Below are positions 13,312 through 20,750 of a DNA stretch of 24,352 nt, in pieces (position 1 is the stretch's first letter; the number at the start of each line of letters is the position of its first letter). The notes below the pieces were generated by a model that saw only the letters and a program-made list of their open reading frames with translations, had not been told where the DNA came from and did no database searches. The position numbers were made by a program, and so were the translations under genes. The stretch covers positions 1-24,352 of the IMG/VR virus record IMGVR_UViG_3300009702_000082; one strand, given 5' to 3'. Source of the stretch: a virus.

Positions 13312-14193
13312 GTGGCCTATTCGACCACCCCCCTTGCCGCCCACGCGGATCACGTGACCTTCATCGTTCGAAACGCCGTCACACCTCTGACCGGATCCCC
13401 GGCCTCGAGGTGGGTCGTAGGATCGAACGGATTCGGCGGCGCCGACGTCACGGATCCGCTTTTTCCGGTGCGCGCCGCCGCCGACGATATGCTCGCGGTC
13501 GACACCAGGATCGCCACGGCCTCGGCGAGCTCGATCAATTCGCTACTCCTGCGGTGCGATCCCGCGATCCCGTTCGACTGGATTGTGCTCGGCGGCGTGA
13601 ACGGCACGGTATCCGGGGGCTACACCGAAGTGGTCGTTCAAACGGCAGACTCCGACGACTTCCTTACGCTCCCGACCGACGTCCACAACTTCGGCGCCGT
13701 AGCGGTTGACGGTCGCCTCAGCGCGGCGCTCAACGCCTCCTGGACTGGCGTATCGCGCCTTAGGGTGCGCTTCACCAGCGCCGGCACCGTGGTACCTCAG
13801 ATCACCGAGGTATTCGCCGGTACGCGTCACGCGCTCCGCCGGATGCCCAGCGCCGGTTGGGACGACCGTGGCATCCGGTCGACGGTTGACCGGACGGTGT
13901 CCAAGTCGGGGGTTATCTCTAGTTACACGCGCGCGAAGGGCCAGCGCGTGGCGGCGCTCGACTATCGGGTTGGTTTGGACTCCGAGCGCGATGCTTTTCG
14001 CGGGATCTTCGATGGGACAGACTACGGGGCGCGCCATTTTCTGCTCTGCGATCTCCCGCTTACGAGCCCAGATCAGGTTCACATGATGGTGTGGGACGAT
14101 CCGGAGCTCGTGCAACGGGTCGCCCGCGGGCCCACCGAGCGCGCTACCAGCCTCGCGTTCAGCGAGACCGCCCCGTTCCTCCTCACCGAGTAG
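13312..14193 (+). CDS. Distal tail-like protein
   Basis: The 293-residue beta-rich protein lies directly after the tape measure, where siphophages encode the distal tail (Dit) protein that joins tube and tip. GTG 13312 starts one base after the tape measure stop; GGGGGAAC may be a weak ribosome binding site. Visible segments include SRLRVRFTSAGTVVPQITEVF, DRTVSKSGVISSYTRAKGQRVA and RDAFRGIFDGTDYGARHFLLCD, a strand-rich order with a fold-like end, but there is no decisive motif. The ending is consistent with a tail-tip structural protein. The Dit role is assigned from position. Confidence 0.55.
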   Translation: MAYSTTPLAAHADHVTFIVRNAVTPLTGSPASRWVVGSNGFGGADVTDPLFPVRAAADDMLAVDTRIATASASSINSLLLRCDPAIPFDWIVLGGVNGTVSGGYTEVVVQTADSDDFLTLPTDVHNFGAVAVDGRLSAALNASWTGVSRLRVRFTSAGTVVPQITEVFAGTRHALRRMPSAGWDDRGIRSTVDRTVSKSGVISSYTRAKGQRVAALDYRVGLDSERDAFRGIFDGTDYGARHFLLCDLPLTSPDQVHMMVWDDPELVQRVARGPTERATSLAFSETAPFLLTE

Positions 14194-14222
14194 CGCCGAT
14201 CGCTCATCGGCGGCCTTGGTGC

Positions 14223-14228
14223 TACGGT
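14223..14228 (+). promoter_or_regulatory. Candidate -10 box of tail-hub gene
   Basis: TACGGT ends exactly 6 bases before GTG 14235 and is followed by GCACCG. There is no Shine-Dalgarno before the GTG, and no clear -35 box. This supports GTG 14235 over the long 5' extension of the frame to 14091, which overlaps the previous gene. Confidence 0.4.
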
Positions 14229-14234
14229 GCACCG

Positions 14235-16715
14235 GTGCCGAACGCGTGGAACACGAACCTAATCAACCGTCTGAAAGGCGGCGCAGGCCACCCGGTGGTG
14301 CTCCTCGAGCTCCGCACCGGACAGAACGCCAACGTCTACTACGCGGTGAGCGGCGACCGTCGGCTATTCGGTCACCCCAACGTGATCACCCGACTAACGC
14401 CGCAACGGGGAACGTGGGACTGGCGGTCCCAGCGCTTTTCAGTAGGTAAGCTCACGGTCGGGTTTGGCCAGAATTGGTGGATGCGACTTATCGCCTCTTC
14501 GCTAGTGCTGGGCGGGGCCCAAGTGACATTCAAGGTCGGGTATCCTGATCTGGCGGAGGGCGACTTCGAGACGTTTTTTCGCGGATTAGCGCGGGATGGT
14601 AACTCGGCGCGCGCCGGGATCAGCCTCGAGGTGGAGGGCCCCGAGTCCCTCATTCGTGATCAGCAGATACAGACACTCGCGTGGGGCGCCCACCCGGCGG
14701 ATCAATTCCTGGCCATATTGCAAGCGGTCGGCGTCGATCCGTCGTTCTACAGCGCGGCCGAGATGGACCCAACACATGCGATCTGGGATGGAACCGAGCA
14801 CTGGGGCTGTGCCCTGGCAGGTAATAGTACGTTTTTCGAAAGAAATTTAGCTACTCCGGTAGTCGAATTGCCCCCCGCCTCAGCGATTGAGCGCTGGAAT
14901 CAACTCTGCCAAATCACAAACTGTGCTCCGATCCAGGGGCCGGACGGGAAGCTACGACTGCGCCGCATCGATCGGAGTGCCGCATCCGTGCGAACGCTCA
15001 CCGCCGACGATATCCTCGAGGTGCAAACCAAGGGGATCTGGGGCGGGATGATCAATCGGGTATCAGTTGAATTAGGTACCAGCATAGACTTTTCGGCGGG
15101 TATGCATGCGGAGGGCTTCCTTGATCGTATACGCGTGACCGCCGACGCCACTACCTTGCAGGCGGACATCGGTGTTTTCGGTGGTGCCGGGCGCATCCTA
15201 TCTGAGGAGATCGGATCCCCCTGGCTTCAACAAGCGGATTTCCAGCTAATCTTCAATAAGGCCGCGTCCCTAGCTTCTAGCACCATTCATGTCCTGAACG
15301 CACCGGCTCGGTTTGGGTGGGCGGGTATGTGTCTGCCCCCGTCCTCGCGCGTGTTTGGCGGCGGAGTCCCGGCGGCCCAGCTTTTGGATGCCGCCGCTGG
15401 CCGGTACGCCTACATCGGGTTGACTGACGCCAAGGGGCACTACGAGTTTTTCCGATGCCCGAGCGTCCTTCAATTCTGGTCGGATGTGTTCGGGAATGCA
15501 TCATCATATATCGATCCGTTCGACCAGCGTTATGAGTGGCCACCGCGGGCGGAATATACGTTCGACCAGCGCCACCTTTTCGGGAGCAACGCGCAATGGG
15601 GTGTCACCGACATTATTCCCTTTGGGGGGTTGTACGCGTTCGACGCCACGATCCCGGTCGCGTGGGCGCAGGAGCGCCTAGCGTGGCTCGGATCCGGTGT
15701 GCCTCAGATCCGCGTGCGGTGCACCCTCGCCCAAACGGATCTCGACTATCTCGATATCGTAGATATTCAGGACGATCTTGTGCTGGCCACCGGCCTCGAT
15801 TATCCGACCCTAAGCACGATCGGATCGTGGGCGATCGTCGGGATAGAGCAGGACTGGCTCGGCGATAAACCTGGGGTGTGGCTCGATCTGGTTTGGGTCC
15901 GCACCTCAGCCGTACCGCCCCCGCCCACGACCACGATCACAGCTCGAACCCCGGTCTCTCAACCCCGCCAACACCTGACCGACCAGCTCGATGGCGCGGT
16001 GCCGGCCGTCCGTTCGGTGTCGGACTTCGGTGTGGATTCAATCGCCGGCCTGGTGGTGAATCTTACGGATGGTTGGGTGTACCGAGGCCCTAACATCGGG
16101 TCCTACCTCACGGCGACCAAGCTTTTGCCCCTCAAAGCCTCGAGCGATGTTTACGTATACGCAGACGCTCGGAGTGGCGGCTTTGTAATTTCGCCGCTGG
16201 CGCCAGGGAGCGCGCGACCTTCGCCGCCTCTGAGATCGCTCGTGCCGCTCTACATGTTCGCCACCGACGCGACCTCGGTCACCAGCACCACCGACCTCCG
16301 CGAGCCGGTAGGGGAATGGTTCCGCACCGAGGAGGCCGACGGGCTCGACGCTGGGGTGCGCCGGCGATCTCGCCGATACGTCCACACCGGCGGCACCCCA
16401 GAATCGGCGATCCAGATCCCGATCCGCTGGTCGCCCGGCGCGAAGGGGTCAATCCGCGCCGAGGTCGTTTCGCGCGACGGGACCGACCAGCACTCGTGGA
16501 CACTCCGGGCCAGCTTCGTTGTGGACGGGTCGGGCAACGTGACGGTCTCGACGGTCGCGGGGTCGCAGGTGGTGTGGGATGAGGCCGTTTCCGGCGACGG
16601 GTGGACGGCCGAGATAGTCCAGGATAGCGGGAGCTCGAAGGTGCTGGCCGTCGAGGTTACGGCCTCCGCCGGAGCCCGGACCTCGGTCGATGCCCATTGG
16701 ATGTTCGTCGATTGA
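14235..16715 (+). CDS. Tail tip / baseplate hub protein
   Basis: The 826-residue protein starts VPNAWNTNLINRLKGG. The first 550 residues contain a beta-rich domain with QRFSVGKLTVGFGQNWW and ESLIRDQQIQTLAWG, then IERWNQLCQITNCAPIQGPDGKLRLRRID, a layout like phage tail hub proteins (gp27/gpD or Tal type), where an assembled-ring domain is followed by a DGKLRL-type element. A Pro/Thr linker (PPPPTTTITARTP) near residues 560-572 leads to a C-terminal module with GFVISPLAPGSARPS and a beta-sandwich end (IRAEVVSRDGTDQHSWTLRASFVVDG, in pieces) typical of tail fibre receptor-side domains. An A/T-rich segment interrupts the otherwise GC-rich gene at 14821-14870. Confidence 0.7.
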   Translation: MPNAWNTNLINRLKGGAGHPVVLLELRTGQNANVYYAVSGDRRLFGHPNVITRLTPQRGTWDWRSQRFSVGKLTVGFGQNWWMRLIASSLVLGGAQVTFKVGYPDLAEGDFETFFRGLARDGNSARAGISLEVEGPESLIRDQQIQTLAWGAHPADQFLAILQAVGVDPSFYSAAEMDPTHAIWDGTEHWGCALAGNSTFFERNLATPVVELPPASAIERWNQLCQITNCAPIQGPDGKLRLRRIDRSAASVRTLTADDILEVQTKGIWGGMINRVSVELGTSIDFSAGMHAEGFLDRIRVTADATTLQADIGVFGGAGRILSEEIGSPWLQQADFQLIFNKAASLASSTIHVLNAPARFGWAGMCLPPSSRVFGGGVPAAQLLDAAAGRYAYIGLTDAKGHYEFFRCPSVLQFWSDVFGNASSYIDPFDQRYEWPPRAEYTFDQRHLFGSNAQWGVTDIIPFGGLYAFDATIPVAWAQERLAWLGSGVPQIRVRCTLAQTDLDYLDIVDIQDDLVLATGLDYPTLSTIGSWAIVGIEQDWLGDKPGVWLDLVWVRTSAVPPPPTTTITARTPVSQPRQHLTDQLDGAVPAVRSVSDFGVDSIAGLVVNLTDGWVYRGPNIGSYLTATKLLPLKASSDVYVYADARSGGFVISPLAPGSARPSPPLRSLVPLYMFATDATSVTSTTDLREPVGEWFRTEEADGLDAGVRRRSRRYVHTGGTPESAIQIPIRWSPGAKGSIRAEVVSRDGTDQHSWTLRASFVVDGSGNVTVSTVAGSQVVWDEAVSGDGWTAEIVQDSGSSKVLAVEVTASAGARTSVDAHWMFVD
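14821..14870 (+). other. A/T-rich segment inside tail-hub gene
   Basis: 32 of 50 bases are A or T in a window that is otherwise strongly GC-rich. It uses codons avoided elsewhere (AGA, TTA, AGT, AAT, ACT) but keeps the frame and encodes GNSTFFERNLATPVVEL. Further A/T-richer stretches lie nearby at about 15056-15090. May mark recombined sequence or a recently replaced loop. Confidence 0.6.
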
Positions 16716-16927
16716 TTGCCTGTACCGCCCACCCCCACCCGTCGCGCGATCCGCTCCGGTGGGTCGTGTTCGGTGCGGCTGTCATCGGTGGCGTGGCGCT
16801 GTTGCCTATCGCGGCGGTGGCGAAGCTCGAGGTCGCGCACCCTTGCCGCCGCCGAGCGGGCCGGTGTAGCTTCACCGCATGCCGTTCAGCGATGCGATCC
16901 AGCGCTCGATCGTCGACCATTTTCTGA
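16712..16927 (+). CDS. Possible small membrane protein
   Basis: A TTG at 16712 overlaps the hub stop (TTGA), and the frame encodes a short protein with one membrane segment (WVVFGAAVIGGVALLPIAAVAKL) after a His/Pro-rich start. A TTG at 16697 is an in-frame alternative. The last 49 bases overlap the next gene and look like a read-through tail. It is the only sign of coding in a 163-base gap. No ribosome binding site is clear. Its place between tail genes would suit a moron; it could also be chance. Confidence 0.3.
   Translation: MIACTAHPHPSRDPLRWVVFGAAVIGGVALLPIAAVAKLEVAHPCRRRAGRCSFTACRSAMRSSARSSTIF
16843..16872 (+). promoter_or_regulatory. Candidate leaderless promoter of tail fibre gene
   Basis: TTGCCG (16843-16848), 18 bases, TAGCTT (16867-16872), 6 bases, ATG 16879. 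No Shine-Dalgarno. Confidence 0.5.
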
Positions 16928-17313
16928 GCACCGTGATGACCGCGCCCGGGACATGGACACCTCCCACCGCGATCTGGGTCGGCCTGAGCTCCACCACGCC
17001 TACGAGCTCGGGAACAAACGTCACCGAGCCGACGGGCGGTGCGTACGCCCGGATCCAGCTCACGAACGCGGGGAACCCGTTCCCGGCCGCGACCGGCGCG
17101 GATCCGGCCGAGTCGGACAACCCGAATGACGCGGTGTTTGCCCCCGCGACCTTAGATTGGGCGTCTGGCGCGAACCTGACGCATGCCGTCTTCTACAGCG
17201 CAGCCACCGCCGGAACGTTTCTCGGCTTCGCACCGATCACGACCCCGCAGGCGGTCCTCAGCGGCAACCAGGCCCGGATCCCGGCGGGCGATCTCAACAT
17301 CCGCTGTCAGTAG
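16879..17313 (+). CDS. Phage tail fibre protein (conserved short family)
   Basis: The 144-residue protein has the family order SDAIQRSIVDHFL, TAIWVGLSSTTPTSSGTNVTEP, GGAYARIQL, a central FAPATLDWASGANLTHAVFYSA, and GTFLGFAPIT...VLSGNQARIPAGDLNIRC. Short phage tail proteins with the run WYLGLSTTTPTDDGTNVTEPSGGGYARV and a late DA-SGG...G--VKFPAGDLTI ending are common in tail fibre regions; this is clearly one. They are thought to be small structural or adhesion subunits. It lies between the hub and the LamG repeat protein. Confidence 0.75.
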   Translation: MPFSDAIQRSIVDHFLSTVMTAPGTWTPPTAIWVGLSSTTPTSSGTNVTEPTGGAYARIQLTNAGNPFPAATGADPAESDNPNDAVFAPATLDWASGANLTHAVFYSAATAGTFLGFAPITTPQAVLSGNQARIPAGDLNIRCQ

Positions 17314-17321
17314 GTGCCGCG

Positions 17322-17627
17322 GTGCCGCGCGTCTCGGCTGGGTCTGGTCGATCAACCACGCAACGCGCCGCGCTGGCGATGCTCCGCGATGCGATCGCCT
17401 CCGAGGACTTCCCCGCGGCGCTCGCGGCGGCCCGCGTGATCGGCCACCTCAAAGGACCCGACGCAATCCGCGCCGGGTCCACGGACTACGATACGATCGT
17501 TCAGGTGGTAGAGGGAGTGTTCGGCGCGGGGTCGGGCACGCCCGGCAAGGGCCGCGGCCTGAAAACATCGACCGGGACCGAGGGCGCGCTGGCGATCAAT
17601 GCGATGCGCCAGCGCGCGGCGAGGTGA
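17322..17627 (+). CDS. Hypothetical protein (101 aa)
   Basis: The frame is open from 17157, but GTG 17322 shortly after the previous stop is the sensible start. The middle (TTQRAALAMLRDAIASEDFPAALAAARVIGHLKGPDAI, in pieces) is helical, with an Ala-rich repeat-like character; the C-terminal third is Gly/Ser/Thr-rich, then AINAMRQRAAR. No membrane segment. It sits between two tail fibre genes and ends three bases before the next start. It may be a tail-fibre assembly factor or a small structural piece; I do not recognise it. Confidence 0.55.
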   Translation: MPRVSAGSGRSTTQRAALAMLRDAIASEDFPAALAAARVIGHLKGPDAIRAGSTDYDTIVQVVEGVFGAGSGTPGKGRGLKTSTGTEGALAINAMRQRAAR

Positions 17628-17630
17628 CCC

Positions 17631-19238
17631 ATGGGAATGTCGTTCGCCGGGGGCAACTCCAACACCGGCACGATCGATACCGCCTATAGCTCCGGGTTCG
17701 TCGGAACCCAGACCTTCACGCTTTCGATCTGGAATTACCGCGACTCGGCGGTCACCTACGATTTTGACCTCCTCGCCGTAATCCCCGGCACCACGACCGA
17801 GAACGCGCTCGAGTTTTTCTATCTCGGGTACGGGATGAACCGCCTGCAGATGTACCTCGGTTCGACCACCGCGAACGCCGGCGGGTCGTGGGGAATCGCG
17901 ATCCCGAGCGCGAACACCTTCCATCATATCTGCCTTTCCCGGGACGGGGCCTCGGCGAGCAACGATCCGACGATCGAGGTGGACGGGACGTCGCAGACCC
18001 TGACGAAGGACACGAACCCGACCGGCACCCTCGAGACCCAGGGCGCCGTTATGATGCTCGGGAACGACGGCGCGACCGATCAGATCGGCGGCGATATCGC
18101 CCACATGGGCATGTGGGATATCGTTCTATCATCGACCATTCGGACGGCCCTGTCGGGCACGAGCTCGCCGATCAACTACCCCACCAATCGGATCTTTTAC
18201 GCGCCGCTCCAAGGAACGCTGTACGAGCACGAGAACGGGGCCATGTCCCTTTCGGGGTCCGGGGTGCCCACCTATGCCGCCGACGGCCTGACTCAATATG
18301 CGACCGTCGCGGCGGTCTCACCGCTCGCCGACACCGCGCACCTGGTCCTCGAGATATCGGAGCCGCTCCTCGACGCATCGCCCACCGCCGATAGCGCGCA
18401 TGCGCTGGGCGCGCTTGCGGCCCCGATCCTCGACGCGTCGCCGACGGCGGACACCGCGCATGTGGTAGGCGCGATCGCGGCGCCGATCCTGGACGCGTCG
18501 CCGACGGCCGACACTGCGCACGTGGTGGGGAGCCTGGACGTCCGCCCGCTCCTCGACGCATCGCCCACCGCAGACACTGCCCACGCGGTCGGGAGCCTGG
18601 ATGTCCGCCCGCTCCTGGACGCGAGCCCGACGGCGGACACGGCGCATGCGGTGGGGGCGATCGCCGCGCCGCTCCTGGACGCATCGCCCACCGCCGACAC
18701 CGCGCACACCGTCCAGCTTTCGCTGTCGAGCTACATCGACCTCGACGCGAGTCCGACGGCGGACAGCGCGCATGCGATCGGGAGCCTGGACGTCCGCCCG
18801 CTCCTCGACGCATCGCCCACCGCAGACACTGCCCACGCGGTCGGAGCGATCGCGGCGCCGATCCTGGACGCCTCGCCGACGGCGGACACCGCGCACGTGG
18901 TGGCGGCGCATGCGGCCCCGATCCTCGATGCGAGTCCGACGGCGGACAGCGCCCACGTAGTGGGCTCGCTCGAGGCCCGTGTGCTCCTGGACGCGAGCCC
19001 GACGGCGGACAGCGCCCACACCGCCGAGCTCGCGCTGCAGGTGCTCCTCGGCGCATCGGTGCTCGCCAACACCGCCCACACCGTCGACCTCACCGGCGGA
19101 CTCGCCGCGACCTTCAACGTCCAGCGTCGCGGACCTTTGCTGTTCGAGCGCCGAGAGCGCGCGGCCCTTGCGGCGGAGGTCAGGGATCGCGGGCCGGTGT
19201 TGATCGAGCGCCGCCAAAGGGGCACCCTGACCGAGTAA
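17631..19238 (+). CDS. LamG-domain tail protein with 13 repeats
   Basis: The 535-residue protein has an N-terminal concanavalin A/LamG-like beta-sandwich (residues 1 to about 200; HHICLSRDG, PTIEVDG, and GGDIAHMGMWDIVLS are typical), a fold often used for sugar binding. Residues about 230-485 are a tandem repeat of about 20-21 residues with core DASPTAD[TS]AH: 11 canonical copies and a degenerate copy at each end. The spacers alternate among types such as VGSLDVRPLL and VGAIAAPIL. The C-terminus carries a second short duplication (RRGPLLFERRER and DRGPVLIERRQR). It is likely a host-recognition or shaft protein of the tail. Start ATG 17631 with GAGGTGA upstream. Confidence 0.7.
   Translation: MGMSFAGGNSNTGTIDTAYSSGFVGTQTFTLSIWNYRDSAVTYDFDLLAVIPGTTTENALEFFYLGYGMNRLQMYLGSTTANAGGSWGIAIPSANTFHHICLSRDGASASNDPTIEVDGTSQTLTKDTNPTGTLETQGAVMMLGNDGATDQIGGDIAHMGMWDIVLSSTIRTALSGTSSPINYPTNRIFYAPLQGTLYEHENGAMSLSGSGVPTYAADGLTQYATVAAVSPLADTAHLVLEISEPLLDASPTADSAHALGALAAPILDASPTADTAHVVGAIAAPILDASPTADTAHVVGSLDVRPLLDASPTADTAHAVGSLDVRPLLDASPTADTAHAVGAIAAPLLDASPTADTAHTVQLSLSSYIDLDASPTADSAHAIGSLDVRPLLDASPTADTAHAVGAIAAPILDASPTADTAHVVAAHAAPILDASPTADSAHVVGSLEARVLLDASPTADSAHTAELALQVLLGASVLANTAHTVDLTGGLAATFNVQRRGPLLFERRERAALAAEVRDRGPVLIERRQRGTLTE
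18528..18592 (+). repeat. 65-base perfect direct repeat, copy 1
   Basis: Identical to 18780-18844, 252 bases downstream. The offset is 84 codons, four repeat units, so it is in frame. Confidence 0.9.
18780..18844 (+). repeat. 65-base perfect direct repeat, copy 2
   Basis: Identical to 18528-18592, bounded on both sides by mismatches. Suggests recent duplication or gene conversion between repeat units. Confidence 0.9.
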
Positions 19239-19523
19239 ATGGTGACGGGCGAATACGGGACGCTTTTCGTCCACGAGTGCACGACCCAGGACGGCGCGGA
19301 CCTTACGATCTCGGGCTATACCGTGACGTTCGAGACCGACGACGGAACGACGGTCCGCACGAGCTCGGGGCTCGCATCGGGGATCGAGGCCCGCTACACC
19401 ACCTTAGTCACTGATCTTCACTTCCAGACGGTTGGAAAGTGGCGCTGGCGGTTCAGGGTCGCGAACGCCGGCGGGACGTCCCTACATTATACGCCCTGGT
19501 ACACCGAGATTGTGAGAGCCTGA
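19239..19523 (+). CDS. Hypothetical Ig-like tail protein (94 aa)
   Basis: ATG 19239 directly abuts the previous TAA. The 94-residue protein is beta-rich: EYGTLFVHECTTQDG, LTISGYTVTFETDDG, IEARYTTLVTDLHFQTVGKWRWRFRVANAGG (in pieces). A sandwich ending with KWRWRF is like small Ig-like or baseplate-upper (BppU N-terminal) modules in tail fibres. No membrane or signal sequence. It lies next to the LamG repeat protein, so it may be its partner. Function not proven. Confidence 0.55.
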   Translation: MVTGEYGTLFVHECTTQDGADLTISGYTVTFETDDGTTVRTSSGLASGIEARYTTLVTDLHFQTVGKWRWRFRVANAGGTSLHYTPWYTEIVRA

Positions 19524-19991
19524 ATGATCGTCCTATCGCCGCACTTCACCCTCGAGGAGCTCACCGAGTCCGGGGCCGCGGCTCGGCACGGGATCGTCAA
19601 CGAACCGACGGCCGAGCAGATCCGGAATCTGACCCGCCTCGCGAACGACGTCCTCGAGCCCGTGCGCAACCGGTTCGGACCCTACCGGACCTCGAGCGGG
19701 TACCGGTGCCCAGAGCTAAACGAGCTCATCGGCGGCTCGCCTAGCAGCGCTCACATGGAGGGACGCGCCCAAGACGGATGGCCGCTCGGAGCCCGTGACC
19801 GCGCGGGCGAGCTCCACCAGGTCATGCTTTGGCTCAAAGCAAACCGGTGGCGGGTGCCGTTCGACAAGGCGATCTACGAATACGATCGATGGGTGCATAT
19901 CCAGGTCGCACGCGATGGCGGCACACCCCGAGGCGTGCTGCTGCAGAAATTCCACGCGCGCCCCTATGAGCCCTATCGTTGCGACGGTTGA
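19524..19991 (+). CDS. M15A-type peptidase (endolysin-like)
   Basis: The 155-residue protein shows the M15A peptidase pattern: HFTLEELTESGAAARHGIVN, a helix of NLTRLANDVLEPVRN, YRTSSGYRCPELNELIGGS, SSAHMEGRAQD and finally YEYDRWVHIQV. The zinc ligands are expected to be His77, Asp84 and His125, with an acidic residue just before the last His. Such enzymes cut D-Ala-containing peptide links in peptidoglycan and serve as endolysins or tail-associated lysins. With no signal peptide and a holin-like gene next, the endolysin role is the better guess. The usual SQH-xxG-xAaD motif reads SAHMEGRAQD, so the residue before His is Ala. Confidence 0.82.
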   Translation: MIVLSPHFTLEELTESGAAARHGIVNEPTAEQIRNLTRLANDVLEPVRNRFGPYRTSSGYRCPELNELIGGSPSSAHMEGRAQDGWPLGARDRAGELHQVMLWLKANRWRVPFDKAIYEYDRWVHIQVARDGGTPRGVLLQKFHARPYEPYRCDG

Positions 19992-20001
19992 TGCCCTTCG
20001 G

Positions 20002-20031
20002 TTGACCTAGCCCCCTAGTTGGCCGCACCCT
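20002..20031 (+). promoter_or_regulatory. Candidate leaderless promoter of holin-like gene
   Basis: TTGACC (20002-20007), 18 bases, CACCCT (20026-20031), then 7 bases to GTG 20039. Same geometry as the promoter at 8319-8348. Confidence 0.45.
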
Positions 20032-20038
20032 TCAGGCC

Positions 20039-20509
20039 GTGGGCATCGCTGACGTCCTGAGCGGGGACCTCGCCGAGATCGGGCTTCTGGCGGCGGGTAT
20101 TTTCGCCGCGATGCGGGCCCTGCAAACCCTTCCGTGGTGGCGGCGTGCCCCGTGGGCGCGCCGATGGACGCCGGTTCTGCCGGAGATCCTCGGCGTGCTC
20201 GGCGCCCAACTCCCGGGGGTGATCGCATCCAGAAACACGCGGAGTCCGGCCGAGCTCGTCCTCCTCGGCCTGGTGGCCGGTCTCGTGAGCAGCAAGATCC
20301 ACAAAGTTTTGGGTCAAACCATTCTTGGGAACGACTCGGTTATCGATGCCGGGCGAAGGGAACGATATGCGTCACGCGAAAATAGCTTTCTGGGCGGCCC
20401 TGGCGGTGCTGGGGACGTTCCTGGCCTGGTTGATCGGGGCGAGGAGCGACGGGGTGGAGGTGGCCAAGATCCGCCTCGCGGAGCTTCAACGGAAGGTCGC
20501 GACGGATGA
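20039..20509 (+). CDS. Holin-like membrane protein
   Basis: GTG 20039. The first 110 residues carry hydrophobic segments LAEIGLLAAGIFAAMRAL and AELVLLGLVAGLVSSKI, separated by a basic PWWRRAPWARRW stretch, and then KVLGQTILG. This fits a small holin that would release the adjacent M15 enzyme. The frame runs on to 20509 in a tail (residues about 110-156) that overlaps the next gene, is Gly/Arg-rich and has poor third-position GC. The tail therefore looks like unselected read-through, though it is still part of the translated frame. There is no other stop to shorten it. Confidence 0.6.
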   Translation: MGIADVLSGDLAEIGLLAAGIFAAMRALQTLPWWRRAPWARRWTPVLPEILGVLGAQLPGVIASRNTRSPAELVLLGLVAGLVSSKIHKVLGQTILGNDSVIDAGRRERYASRENSFLGGPGGAGDVPGLVDRGEERRGGGGQDPPRGASTEGRDG

Positions 20510-20750
20510 GGCCGAGCGCTCGCGGTTCGAGGCCGAGCAGTCTGGCGATCTCACCGCGGCGGCGGCGCACGAAAAGCGGGCCGCCGAGTTCGCCGCGCGC
20601 GCGCGCGCCCTACAGCGGGAGGAGACCGGGATCCGCGATCGGTTGGGTCGCCCTCGTGGTGATCGCGAGCTCGCCACGGACTTCGAGCGCCGCCGACGAA
20701 AGCCCAACCGACAGCCGTCCAAGCGCCGCCCCGGATCGGCCACCTCCTGA
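20367..20750 (+). CDS. Membrane-anchored coiled-coil protein (spanin-like)
   Basis: ATG 20367 (in-frame alternative GTG 20325) has AAGGGA upstream. The protein has an N-terminal membrane helix (IAFWAALAVLGTFLAWLIG), then a long charged helix (RLAELQRKVATDEAERSRFE and more), the layout of an inner-membrane spanin subunit such as Rz. The last 35-40 residues (after GIRDRL) are Arg/Pro-rich with codon use unlike the rest and overlap the next gene. The next gene's frame becomes codon-like at about 20640. In Gram-negative phages, Rz-like proteins link to an outer-membrane partner to break the outer membrane. A Gram-positive host would need a different explanation. Confidence 0.5.
   Translation: MRHAKIAFWAALAVLGTFLAWLIGARSDGVEVAKIRLAELQRKVATDEAERSRFEAEQSGDLTAAAAHEKRAAEFAARARALQREETGIRDRLGRPRGDRELATDFERRRRKPNRQPSKRRPGSATS

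Larger units (their letters stand above)
18316..19084 (+). repeat. Tandem coding repeats (about 60-63 bases each)
   Basis: Thirteen units, eleven with a canonical DASPTAD[TS]AH core and one degenerate unit at each end (SPLADTAH first, GASVLANTAH last). Synonymous codons differ between most units, but two 65-base blocks are identical (see the next two entries). Confidence 0.9.

Noticed and set aside
14091-14234. Extending the tail-hub gene upstream to 14091
   Set aside because: The extension is Arg/Pro-rich, overlaps the previous gene by about 100 bases, and GTG 14235 sits exactly 6 bases after TACGGT.
18318-19274. Antisense ORFs and CRISPR-like look of the 18316-19084 repeats
   Set aside because: The repeats are in-frame with the LamG protein, have no spacer/repeat pattern of a CRISPR array, and antisense text is Arg-rich shadow.
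19498-19505. GGTACACC before the M15 peptidase gene as an operator
   Set aside because: It encodes Trp-Tyr-Thr in the previous gene with no matching second half-site or promoter boxes nearby.
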